A DNA stretch of 6,091 nt. Source: Chloroflexota bacterium. Lineage in GTDB: Bacteria; Chloroflexota; Anaerolineae; Anaerolineales; UBA11579. Both the position numbers and the translations under genes were made by a program. The stretch is taken from positions 1-6,091 of the forward strand of contig QKGK01000308.1 of assembly GCA_003250455.1 (NCBI GenBank), in the 5' to 3' direction. Below, one piece after another: positions 1 to 6,091 of this stretch (position 1 is its first letter; each line of letters starts with the position of its first letter). Below the pieces are notes generated by a model. The model did no database searches. It saw nothing but the letters and a program-made list of their open reading frames with translations, and had not been told where the DNA came from.

Positions 1-1326
1 ATGTTTGGCCCGGTCTGCCATCTCGGCGCGCAGCTTTGCCGAATCGCGCGGATAGGTGAAATAGAACGCCGTGAAGATCAACGCACAAACGATCCACGGC
101 ACCGGGATCGTCCAGACCATCGCCTCGGTCAGGCCAATTTTATCTGCCAGCCAACCGGCGAAGATCGCCACCAGCGCAGAAAAACCGTTTTCGATGATCG
201 CCACCACAGAATAAGCCACACTGCGGAGTTCCGGCGGGGTCACGCCCTGCATCATGGGCTCTTTTGCGCCTTTCCCCGGCCAGCTGATAAACAAGGCTGT
301 CACCAGCGAAAGCGCAAGTAAGCCGCCCAACCCCCAATGGGCCGTACCGGTCAGCAGCCAATAGGTCAGCGGAATCCCACTGACAATCGAAATTTGTCCA
401 ATCACGATACGGCCGTATTTGGGGTTCACCTTGTCGGCGTAATCTCCGATATACCCGCCCATAATATTGGAAATGACCGTCCCTATCACGATCCCGGCAA
501 AGGCAACGCTGGCCCCGGATTCATCCAGGCCGCGCTCGTTCACCAGCCAGGTGATGAAATACAGCCCCATGATCACCCAGGGCATCGACCCGGCCATCCC
601 CTGGCCAATCGCCACCCAAATGGTGGGGATGCGCAGCACTTTGGGCACATCCGAAAGCTGGATGCGGTAGTCAGCAGCAGCTTCAGCGGTGATCTTCCCC
701 TGGAGCTCCGGCTCAGCTGCGCCGCGCACCGGCTCTTCTACCAGCAGCCAAACAACCAGGCCGGAAAGTGCGCTGAAAGCACCGAGGGCAAAGAAACCCC
801 AGCGCCACAGTTCCGGGGTGGCTAACATCCCCAGGCCCAGCGTGCCGATCACGATGCCGAAGATTCCCATCCCTTCCAGCAGACCCAAAGCCCTGCCGCG
901 CCTTTCCGGCGGGTAAGTATCCGATATCAGCGAGAAGGTTGCCGGCATCAGACATCCAAGTCCGATCCCGGAGATGGCCCGGACGGTGAGCAGCTGGCCA
1001 AAGTTATTGGTAAACCCAACGCCAAGCGTCCACAGCCCCCACAAGCCGGTGCCGAACATGATCACATTTTTGCGCGAATAGCGGTCGGCAATGAACCCCC
1101 ACACCGGGGTAAAGATGGCCTGAAGCAGCGTGCGGATGGTGCCGATGGTGCCCAGGTTGGTATAGCTCAGGCCCCACAGCTGCTGCAATGTGGGGAACAA
1201 AACCGAGATCGCCTGCTCCTCGCCACGGTCGATAAAATAGCCAAAGGCCAGGGCAAACAGGGTTTTTCCCTTCCCGCTTGCTTTTTCTTCTTCCTTCGGT
1301 AAAGTCGCTACAGCGTCAGTCGCCAT
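1..1326 (-). CDS. MFS transporter, spinster/ACS-like (C-terminus cut by window edge)
   Basis: A 442-codon frame opens at ATG 1326 and reaches the left edge without a stop, so only the extreme C-terminus is missing. It reads as a cytoplasmic-membrane secondary carrier with about 12 hydrophobic segments split by a central polar loop (about residues 198-230). Visible MFS signatures are: an acidic first helix with a DR pair (FGYFIDRGEEQ, 28-38); motif A in loop 2-3 (GFIADRYSRKN, 77-87); motif B in helix 4 (R116, G120, G122, G124); PPERRGRALG (139-148) before helix 5; and a degenerate second motif A (GGYIGDYADK, 290-299). The N-terminus is a charged cytoplasmic tail with no signal peptide. The start is supported by a strong ribosome binding site. 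It lies 90 bp downstream of the methyltransferase on the same strand. The substrate is unknown; proximity to glycosidases makes a sugar or organic acid possible, but that is inference only. Confidence 0.9.
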   Translation of the reverse strand, partial: MATDAVATLPKEEEKASGKGKTLFALAFGYFIDRGEEQAISVLFPTLQQLWGLSYTNLGTIGTIRTLLQAIFTPVWGFIADRYSRKNVIMFGTGLWGLWTLGVGFTNNFGQLLTVRAISGIGLGCLMPATFSLISDTYPPERRGRALGLLEGMGIFGIVIGTLGLGMLATPELWRWGFFALGAFSALSGLVVWLLVEEPVRGAAEPELQGKITAEAAADYRIQLSDVPKVLRIPTIWVAIGQGMAGSMPWVIMGLYFITWLVNERGLDESGASVAFAGIVIGTVISNIMGGYIGDYADKVNPKYGRIVIGQISIVSGIPLTYWLLTGTAHWGLGGLLALSLVTALFISWPGKGAKEPMMQGVTPPELRSVAYSVVAIIENGFSALVAIFAGWLADKIGLTEAMVWTIPVPWIVCALIFTAFYFTYPRDSAKLRAEMADRAKH

Positions 1327-1330
1327 AATG

Positions 1331-1337
1331 TCTCCTC
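1331..1337 (-). promoter_or_regulatory. Ribosome binding site of the MFS gene
   Basis: Read on the minus strand this is GAGGAGA, followed by four bases (CATT) and the ATG at 1326. It is a good Shine-Dalgarno match and fixes the start of the transporter. Confidence 0.75.
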
Positions 1338-1382
1338 AATGGATCAATTTTTATTTCTTTAGGGATTTGAAAAGTGTATCAC

Positions 1383-1407
1383 ATTCCCCCATGACGTCTG
1401 CGGGAAT
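1383..1407. repeat. Inverted repeat in the gap between methyltransferase and transporter
   Basis: ATTCCC at 1383-1388 is repeated as GGGAAT at 1402-1407, giving a perfect 6-bp dyad with a 13-base centre that itself contains the palindrome GACGTC (1393-1398). It could be an operator for the transporter or a weak hairpin behind the methyltransferase. No T-run follows on the minus strand, so it does not qualify as an intrinsic terminator. I see no convincing promoter for the transporter in the remaining gap (1327-1416), which is AT-rich. Confidence 0.25.
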
Positions 1408-1416
1408 ATCTAAATT

Positions 1417-2334
1417 TTAAACACCGGAAAGTCCATCAGGTTTCACTTCGCTGGATATTCGCTGCTTCGCGAGTTCTACATATCTCGCATCGATCTCATA
1501 ACCGACATACTGCCGTCCAGCATTCAAAGCCGCTACGGCGGTGGTCCCCGACCCCATGAACGGGTCCAGGATCACATCCCCCTGGTAGCTGAGCAGCCGG
1601 ATCAGGCGATCCACCAACGCCACCGGGTACGGCGCAGGGTGCCCGACGCGTTTGGCCGACTCGGGCAGGATCTCCCACACGGAGAGCGTCCCGGCCATGA
1701 ATTCCTCTTTTTCAATATCGGACTGGCCTTTGTCAGGCCGGGTAAACGCCTGTTTGGCAAAGATGAGGATATATTCATGAATATCTCGCAGGCGTGGCGA
1801 GCGCGCATTCATCCAGCTGCCCCAGGCGGTGCTGTTACTGGCCCCTTTCCCCTTTCGCCAGATGACCTCGCCCATAGGTAAAAAGCCCAGATCAAGGTGC
1901 GCCTGATAATAGTACGCCGTCAGGGGAATATAGGGCTTACGTCCCAAATTGGCGATATTGATGGCGTAGCGCCCTCCGGGACGCAGCGCCCGGTACACCT
2001 CCGCCCCCACCCTCCGGATCAACCCCATATATTCTTCCAGCGAGAGGTCTTCATCATATTGCTTGCTGGCATTATACGGCGGAGATGTCACCGCCAGGGC
2101 AATGCTGTTATCCGGGATCTGAGACATCTGCTCGGCAGACTGGCAGTAGAGCTGGTCTGCCCAGGAGCCAGGCTGCGGCACGGAGATCGTTTTAAGCTTT
2201 TCCAGGGGGATATCTGCCGAGATGGCGTTATCCTGAACCATCCGGCTGGCATAGAACCGGGATGAATCGTGCGCTTCGCGCTTGCTGACCCCAAAGGCGG
2301 ATGTTTGTGTTCCAGAGGCTAATTTACGCTCCAT
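1417..2334 (-). CDS. Site-specific DNA methyltransferase, beta class, SPPY type (probable N4-cytosine)
   Basis: A 305-residue protein predicted to transfer a methyl group from S-adenosylmethionine to a base in a specific DNA site. The catalytic motif IV is TSPPYN (83-88) and lies before the SAM-binding motif I DPFMGSGTT (257-265). This is the beta-class order of the N6_N4_Mtase family. An S-P-P-Y motif, as opposed to D-P-P-Y, is typical of N4-cytosine enzymes, though N6-adenine activity cannot be excluded. HEYILIF (186-192) and GHPAPYP (231-237), just before motif I, are also family hallmarks. The frame stays open upstream to 2520, but that extension would overlap the GH31 gene by more than 100 bp and is low-complexity junk. 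ATG 2334 is preferred because a consensus -10 box ends 6 bases before it. No Shine-Dalgarno is present. A later ATG at 2244 is a weaker alternative. No restriction endonuclease gene lies in the window, so it looks solitary. Confidence 0.9.
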   Translation of the reverse strand: MERKLASGTQTSAFGVSKREAHDSSRFYASRMVQDNAISADIPLEKLKTISVPQPGSWADQLYCQSAEQMSQIPDNSIALAVTSPPYNASKQYDEDLSLEEYMGLIRRVGAEVYRALRPGGRYAINIANLGRKPYIPLTAYYYQAHLDLGFLPMGEVIWRKGKGASNSTAWGSWMNARSPRLRDIHEYILIFAKQAFTRPDKGQSDIEKEEFMAGTLSVWEILPESAKRVGHPAPYPVALVDRLIRLLSYQGDVILDPFMGSGTTAVAALNAGRQYVGYEIDARYVELAKQRISSEVKPDGLSGV

Positions 2335-2340
2335 GGATTG

Positions 2341-2349
2341 ATTATAGCA
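2341..2349 (-). promoter_or_regulatory. Extended -10 promoter of the methyltransferase, predicting a leaderless mRNA
   Basis: On the minus strand this reads TGCTATAAT, a perfect extended -10 element (TGn plus TATAAT). Six bases, CAATCC, separate it from the ATG at 2334-2332, so normal initiation about 7 nt after the box would place +1 on the A of the start codon. No good TTGACA-like -35 is seen at 16-18 bp spacing, which is usual for extended -10 promoters. It sits in the 77-bp gap after the GH31 stop, giving the methyltransferase its own transcription start. Confidence 0.65.
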
Positions 2350-2362
2350 AAGAGCGCTTTTT
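2349..2362. promoter_or_regulatory. Near-palindrome with AGCGCT core in the methyltransferase promoter spacer
   Basis: The 14 bases AAAGAGCGCTTTTT are symmetric about the central CG apart from one mismatched pair. LacI-family operators often have an A-rich arm, a GCGC-type centre and a T-rich arm, and the location directly upstream of the -10 box would suit a repressor site. A 14-bp imperfect dyad is short enough to be chance. Confidence 0.25.
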
Positions 2363-2411
2363 CCCGATGCAGAAGAAGAGGGGCAATTTTCCTGACAGGT
2401 GGTGTGAATGC

Positions 2412-4418
2412 TTACTGAGGAATCTCGTCCTTGCCTACCCGGTGGAAGATGGGCAGCAAATCCAGGGGAGCCGGGTAATTTTTCAACACATGCGAACCGG
2501 TGTAGCGTTCTCCCGTCCAATGATCTCGCCAGGTGCCGGGCGGCAGGTAAACATCCCGCTTGCGTTTGCCTTTCTCCAGTACCGGGGCAACCATCAGGCG
2601 GTCGCCAACCAGGAACTGGTCATCACAGGCCAGGGCAGCAGGGTCATGCGGGTTAAGGAAGAACACCGGCTGGAGGATCGGTTCGCCGGTTTTGGCTGCC
2701 TTTTGCGCCAGCTGTTCGAACAACGGGGCAAACTCCAGGTGCAGGTCAGTATACCGCTTGCAGATGGCTGCGCACTCCTCCCCAAACTGCCAGGGGGTGA
2801 TCGAAAACTGCATCACTGGCATCAGGGCGTTCACCTGCGTCCAGCGGATCATCAGTTCGGGGGTCGGCCAGCCAAACATAGGCTTTTCTTGGATCAACTC
2901 CGGCACATCTGAAGCATGCACGCCCACATTCTCATCCCCGGTATCCGCTCGCTTTCGCCGTTCCATGGCAGGGATGATCACTTTATTGATCAAACCCAGC
3001 AGCAATTTATTGCGAGGGAAAGTAAAATAGCCGTTCCCCCCGATCATATCCGGAAAGGTGAACGGGTAGCCGGTGAGTGAAAGCTGCAAGGTCGCCGGGA
3101 TGATCGAGCGCAGCCCGTTATCCCGCCCCCAGGTGCTCCACAGGTCCCACATCCGGAAGAGCAGCGGAGATTTCTGGTTGAACCAGCCGGTGCGCACCTC
3201 GCACAGCGAGAAGTTGCGCCCGACCCAATCGACATATGCCTGGGAATAATGGTTGCGGCTGTCCCCCGGCCGGTGCAAAACCGCATCTCTGGGCACATAA
3301 GTCGCTTCTCCCCCATCGAACTTGAAGCCATCTACGCCGGTTTGCTCCTGCAGGTGATGCAGCTGCATCCCGAACCAGGCCATGGCGTGCGGGTTGGTGG
3401 CGTCGATCAGATAGGCCTGCCCCTGCCACCAGCGCACCGGGTACGGTGCCCCATCCGGCTGTCGGACGACATAATTCTTTTCTGCTGCTTCCTTCCCTGC
3501 TTTGGAGTCCTGGTGCAAGAACGGGATCACCCAGGTGGTCACCTTGAAGCCCAACGCGTGCAGTTCATCCACCATCGCTTTTGCATCCGGGAAGCGCTGC
3601 GGATCAAATTCAAAATCACCGTACTGGGTCTGCCAGCGGTCATCAATTTCCAGCACATGGTGAGGATAGTCATTGTCCACGATCTGGTGTGCAAAATCCA
3701 GCACGGTCGCCTGGTCGATCTCATCCTTATACTGCGCCCAGGTAGTCCACACCGGCGCGCCGAACAGCTCCAGCGGCGGCGTTTTTTGCGGGTGACCGAC
3801 TTCCCCCACCAGCGCCCGGTGAGCGTGCACGGCATCCGCTTTAATGTTGAGGATAAAGCTAAGATCATCCCCAACCAGTGTGAGAAAGCCATCCCCCCTC
3901 CCATGGTGATCAATCACCGGGCGCTGGTTAAAGGGGATTTCTTCTCCAAACACAACTTCCGTAGAGGTGGCTTCCATTTGAGGCATTTGGTTGATCCCCA
4001 GCTTGAACGGTGATCTGACGATCAGCAATGCCCCCATCTGGTTGATGAAAGCCGGGGTCATCAGGTTGCTGTAGCCAGTCGCCCCCGAGTCCGATGTGAA
4101 CAACTCTGAAAGCGGCAGCGATATTTTGCTCAGGTCCCAGGCCTGGTTGACCAGCTCTCCGAGGCCAAACCATGCGCCGTCCAGGCGGATCTTGTTCTCT
4201 ACTTCCACCCCCTTCCAGCGGAACTGGAACTGGCGGTTGACCTGGGTCAGGGAGAGGGTTCCCCCCGAAGTTTCGATTTTGACCCCATTTTGTAACGGCT
4301 GCATATTTACGAATCGGTAGGTTGTTGATAAACTCAGGACTGTTCTTTCCTGATCCAAAAAGGTAAAACCTACCGGATCTTTTTCAAGCAAGTAGCTGAC
4401 GGTGATCAAGGTTTCCAT
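2412..4418 (-). CDS. GH31 family glycoside hydrolase, MYORG-like subgroup (alpha-glycosidase)
   Basis: A 668-residue retaining alpha-glycosidase without signal peptide or membrane segment, hence probably cytoplasmic. The N-terminal 220 residues form the beta-sandwich region. The catalytic barrel starts near APVWTTWAQY (221-230) and contains LEIDDRW (256-262) and WVIPFLHQDS (296-305). The nucleophile segment GFKFDGGEATYVPRD (364-378) carries predicted nucleophile Asp368, and the acid/base segment WGRDNGLRS (430-438) carries Asp433. GYPFTFPDMIGGNG (450-463) and a C-terminal beta domain (QFLVGDRLMVAPVLEKG, 601-617) complete the fold. KFD(G/A)GE, the acid/base in a G-x-D-x-G-L context and GYPF..PDM(I/V)GGN resemble human MYORG, reported to be an alpha-galactosidase, more than classical alpha-glucosidases. 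The exact sugar is not readable from sequence. ATG 4418 is chosen over an in-frame GTG at 4451 because a strong Shine-Dalgarno precedes it. It is divergent from the GH2 gene. Confidence 0.9.
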   Translation of the reverse strand: METLITVSYLLEKDPVGFTFLDQERTVLSLSTTYRFVNMQPLQNGVKIETSGGTLSLTQVNRQFQFRWKGVEVENKIRLDGAWFGLGELVNQAWDLSKISLPLSELFTSDSGATGYSNLMTPAFINQMGALLIVRSPFKLGINQMPQMEATSTEVVFGEEIPFNQRPVIDHHGRGDGFLTLVGDDLSFILNIKADAVHAHRALVGEVGHPQKTPPLELFGAPVWTTWAQYKDEIDQATVLDFAHQIVDNDYPHHVLEIDDRWQTQYGDFEFDPQRFPDAKAMVDELHALGFKVTTWVIPFLHQDSKAGKEAAEKNYVVRQPDGAPYPVRWWQGQAYLIDATNPHAMAWFGMQLHHLQEQTGVDGFKFDGGEATYVPRDAVLHRPGDSRNHYSQAYVDWVGRNFSLCEVRTGWFNQKSPLLFRMWDLWSTWGRDNGLRSIIPATLQLSLTGYPFTFPDMIGGNGYFTFPRNKLLLGLINKVIIPAMERRKRADTGDENVGVHASDVPELIQEKPMFGWPTPELMIRWTQVNALMPVMQFSITPWQFGEECAAICKRYTDLHLEFAPLFEQLAQKAAKTGEPILQPVFFLNPHDPAALACDDQFLVGDRLMVAPVLEKGKRKRDVYLPPGTWRDHWTGERYTGSHVLKNYPAPLDLLPIFHRVGKDEIPQ

Positions 4419-4422
4419 TGCT

Positions 4423-4475
4423 TCCTCCTCCTTATTTTTACCACAGGACACCCTGACTGAGTAGCCGGAGGAGGA
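4423..4475 (-). promoter_or_regulatory. Candidate 5'UTR hairpin masking the GH31 ribosome binding site
   Basis: In a minus-strand transcript, TCCTCCTCC (4475-4467) is a perfect 9-base complement of GGAGGAGGA (4431-4423), the Shine-Dalgarno of the GH31 gene. The arms are separated by 35 bases that include a smaller possible hairpin (CAGG-GTGT-CCTG). Pairing would hide the ribosome site. The element works only if transcription starts upstream of 4475, where I see no strong promoter box. The repeat itself is seen directly; the regulatory role is inferred. Confidence 0.4.
4424..4433 (-). promoter_or_regulatory. Doubled Shine-Dalgarno of the GH31 gene
   Basis: On the minus strand this is AAGGAGGAGG, followed by AAGCA and the ATG at 4418. 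Two overlapping GGAGG registers lie about 5 and 8 bases from the start codon. This decides the start and places the in-frame GTG at 4451 upstream of the ribosome site. A TGGTAAAAAT extended -10-like stretch (4434-4443) just upstream is a weak promoter candidate only. Confidence 0.75.
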
Positions 4476-4495
4476 CCAACAGGCGTAGAGGCGCT

Positions 4496-4564
4496 ATGCA
4501 AACATGCCATACACATCCGCACACGCGGGCCATGACTATTCGGGAACCGCAGCATGACAAATAA
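4496..4564 (+). CDS. Possible 22-residue upstream ORF overlapping the GH2 start
   Basis: ATG 4496 opens a 22-codon frame (MQTCHTHPHTRAMTIREPQHDK) that ends at TAA 4562-4564, eleven bases into the GH2 coding sequence in another frame. TAGAGG at 4486-4491 gives a modest ribosome site four bases before the ATG. The peptide is rich in His (four) and Thr (four). Since the GH2 ATG at 4554 lacks a clear Shine-Dalgarno, ribosomes finishing this ORF could reinitiate there. It may equally be a chance short frame. Confidence 0.25.
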   Translation: MQTCHTHPHTRAMTIREPQHDK

Positions 4565-6091
4565 CTGGCAGCCCCAACCCGGGCAGATCATGACCCCCTG
4601 GACCAAACAGGTCAACCCGGAGAATGTCCATCCGGAGTACCCCAGACCGCAGATGCGCCGCGACGAGTGGATGCACCTCAACGGGCTCTGGCAGTATGCC
4701 ATTACGCCGAAAGATGCCGCCAGGCCAAAAAAATTCCAGGGCAAGATCCTGGTGCCCTTCCCCATCGAATCCGCTCTCTCCGGGGTGAAGCAGCCGCTCC
4801 AGCCCGACCAACGTCTGTGGTACCGGCGCACCTTCCACCTCCCCGAAGACTGGCTCGGCAAGCGCATCCTGCTGCACTTTGGTGCGGTGGATTGGGAGGC
4901 AGATGTATGGCTGAACGGGGAAAAGCTCGGCAGCCACCGGGGCGGGTATACGCCCTTCAGCTTCGAGATCACCGAAACGCTATCTACGCAGCAAAACGAG
5001 CTGATCGTTTCAGTGTGGGACCCCAGCGATGCCCATTGGCAGCAGCGCGGCAAGCAATCCCTGAACCCGGGCGGCAACTGGTATTCGGCAGCCTCCGGCA
5101 TCTGGCAGACCGTGTGGCTGGAGCCTGTTCCGGAGCGCTACCTGGAATCCTTTACCCTGCTGCCCGAATATGACGATGCCGAACTGACCGTCCACCTGGA
5201 AACCAGCCAAGCTCTGGAAACGGACAGCGTATCCCTGCGAGTGCGGGACGGCGAGAAGACCATCACCACCGCCATTGGCCATATTGGCGAGATTTTCAGC
5301 CTGCAGATGCCCAACTTCATCCCCTGGTCGCCGGAAGACCCGCACCTCTACGACCTGACCATTACGCTCAAGGACGAGCAGGGCAGCACCCTCGACACTG
5401 TGGAAAGCTATTTCGGGATGCGCAAGTTCAGCCTGGGCAAAGATGACCTGGGCCGCACCCGTTTCATGCTCAACAACCACCCATACTTCCAATACGGCCC
5501 GCTGGACCAGGGCTACTGGCCGGACGGGCTGGTCACGCCACCCACAGACGAAGCCCTGCGATACGACCTGGAACAGACCAAAGCCCTGGGCTTCAACATG
5601 GTGCGCAAGCACGTCAAAATTGAGCCTGCCCGCTTTTATTACCACTGCGACCGCCTGGGCCTGATCGTCTGGCAGGATATGCCCAACGGCGGCAAGGCCG
5701 TTGGCGCACTGCTTTCCCTCGCCGGGATCTACTTCAACCTCTCTCTGCCTGATGAGGGCAGCTATACCCGCGCTGGGCGCACCGATGAGGAATCCCGCCA
5801 GGATTTCAACCGCGAGCTGAACCAGATGGTCGCCCACCTGTACAACGCCGTCAGCATTGGCATTTGGATACCCTTCAATGAGGGCTGGGGGCAGTTAGAC
5901 GCCAACAAGACCGCCGAATGGGTTAAAAAACTGGACCCCTCCCGGCTGGTGGACCACGCCAGCGGCTGGTACGACCAGGGAGGCGGCCAGTGCCACCCCA
6001 ACCAGCTCGCCGGTGCCCGCGCCAGTGCCCACTTCCGCGCCCTAGAGGCCGGGCGGGAGTCCGCCGACTGTACCACCTGCCACGGCGCCGT
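4554..6091 (+). CDS. GH2 family glycoside hydrolase (beta-galactosidase-like), C-terminus cut by window edge
   Basis: 512 codons are open from ATG 4554 to the right edge; an in-frame TGA at 4533 makes this the first possible ATG. ATG 4590 is an alternative. No signal peptide is seen, so a cytoplasmic exo-beta-glycosidase is likely. The N-terminal jelly-roll sugar-binding domain spans about 35-190 (RDEWMHLNGLWQYAI 36-50; WYRRTFHLP 89-97; VWLNGEKLGSHRGGYTPF 118-135). An Ig-like domain follows to about 290 (IPWSPEDPHLYDL 256-268; FGMRKF 287-292). The barrel has VRKHVKIEPARFYYHCDRLG (350-369), LIVWQDMP (370-377) and IWIPFNEGWGQ (437-447), with predicted acid/base Glu443. The nucleophile region (usually S/G-E-F/Y-G-G) is not visible. 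After GWYDQGGG (471-478) the last 34 residues no longer resemble the family and include a CTTCH. Activity could be beta-galactosidase, glucuronidase, mannosidase or another. Confidence 0.88.
   Translation, partial: MTNNWQPQPGQIMTPWTKQVNPENVHPEYPRPQMRRDEWMHLNGLWQYAITPKDAARPKKFQGKILVPFPIESALSGVKQPLQPDQRLWYRRTFHLPEDWLGKRILLHFGAVDWEADVWLNGEKLGSHRGGYTPFSFEITETLSTQQNELIVSVWDPSDAHWQQRGKQSLNPGGNWYSAASGIWQTVWLEPVPERYLESFTLLPEYDDAELTVHLETSQALETDSVSLRVRDGEKTITTAIGHIGEIFSLQMPNFIPWSPEDPHLYDLTITLKDEQGSTLDTVESYFGMRKFSLGKDDLGRTRFMLNNHPYFQYGPLDQGYWPDGLVTPPTDEALRYDLEQTKALGFNMVRKHVKIEPARFYYHCDRLGLIVWQDMPNGGKAVGALLSLAGIYFNLSLPDEGSYTRAGRTDEESRQDFNRELNQMVAHLYNAVSIGIWIPFNEGWGQLDANKTAEWVKKLDPSRLVDHASGWYDQGGGQCHPNQLAGARASAHFRALEAGRESADCTTCHGA

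Noticed and set aside
337..825. 162-codon plus-strand frame at the left end
   Set aside because: It is antisense to the MFS transporter, whose membrane segments and motifs A and B are intact.
2390..2398. CCTGACAGG inverted repeat after the GH31 stop as a terminator
   Set aside because: The arms are four bases with a one-base centre, which cannot form a terminator hairpin, and no T-run follows.
2335..2520. N-terminal extension of the methyltransferase frame by 62 codons
   Set aside because: It overlaps the end of the GH31 gene by 109 bp, has no domain resemblance, and a consensus promoter box lies inside it immediately before ATG 2334.
3249..4013. 254-codon open frame on the plus strand
   Set aside because: It lies wholly opposite the GH31 gene, whose motifs are intact; the translation has no recognisable family features. 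It is an antisense shadow.
4449..4451. GTG start for GH31 eleven codons upstream
   Set aside because: It lies upstream of the strong AAGGAGGAGG ribosome site, has none of its own, and adds a charged non-family extension.
4406..5101. 231-codon minus-strand frame spanning the divergent gap
   Set aside because: It covers the antisense of the GH2 N-terminal domain and the GH31 start; Ser/Cys/Trp-rich shadow translation without domain features.
5010..5837. 275-codon open frame on the minus strand
   Set aside because: It is antisense to the GH2 domains, which are clearly real; no motif or ribosome site supports it.
6069..6083. CTTCH as a c-type cytochrome haem site
   Set aside because: A single CxxCH at the edge of a GH2 frame is not enough to call a cytochrome; kept only as one option in the tail anomaly.

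Overview
The window carries four substantial genes and short, information-rich gaps, with no RNA gene, CRISPR array or mobile element visible. The sequence is moderately GC-rich with dense coding. A spinster-like MFS carrier and cytosolic glycosidases without signal peptides fit a free-living heterotrophic bacterium. A Chloroflexota (Anaerolineae-type) host is my best guess, but it rests on general resemblance and not on a marker gene.

Layout. On the minus strand, read from right to left, lie: a GH31 glycosidase of the MYORG-like subgroup (4418 to 2412); a beta-class DNA methyltransferase of the SPPY (N4-cytosine) type (2334 to 1417); and an MFS transporter (1326 to 1, running off the left edge). 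On the plus strand, a GH2 (beta-galactosidase/beta-glucuronidase clan) enzyme starts at 4554 and runs off the right edge. The GH31 and GH2 genes are divergent across a 135-bp gap.

How they may work together. The two glycosidases look like cytoplasmic enzymes of a small glycoside-utilisation locus, one expected to cut alpha linkages and the other beta linkages. The MFS carrier could move a substrate or product, but its substrate cannot be read from the sequence. The methyltransferase has no restriction partner in view and appears to have its own promoter, so it is probably an independent solitary modification gene sitting between the sugar genes.

The most interesting signals are in the gaps. 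(1) A perfect 9-bp inverted repeat would pair the GH31 ribosome binding site with an upstream anti-Shine-Dalgarno segment. (2) A consensus extended -10 box lies exactly 6 nt before the methyltransferase ATG, which predicts a leaderless mRNA. (3) A 22-codon upstream ORF overlaps the start of the GH2 gene, which lacks a good ribosome binding site. (4) The last roughly 100 bases of the GH2 frame stop looking like the family. These are candidates; I see no convincing wholly new multi-gene system here.
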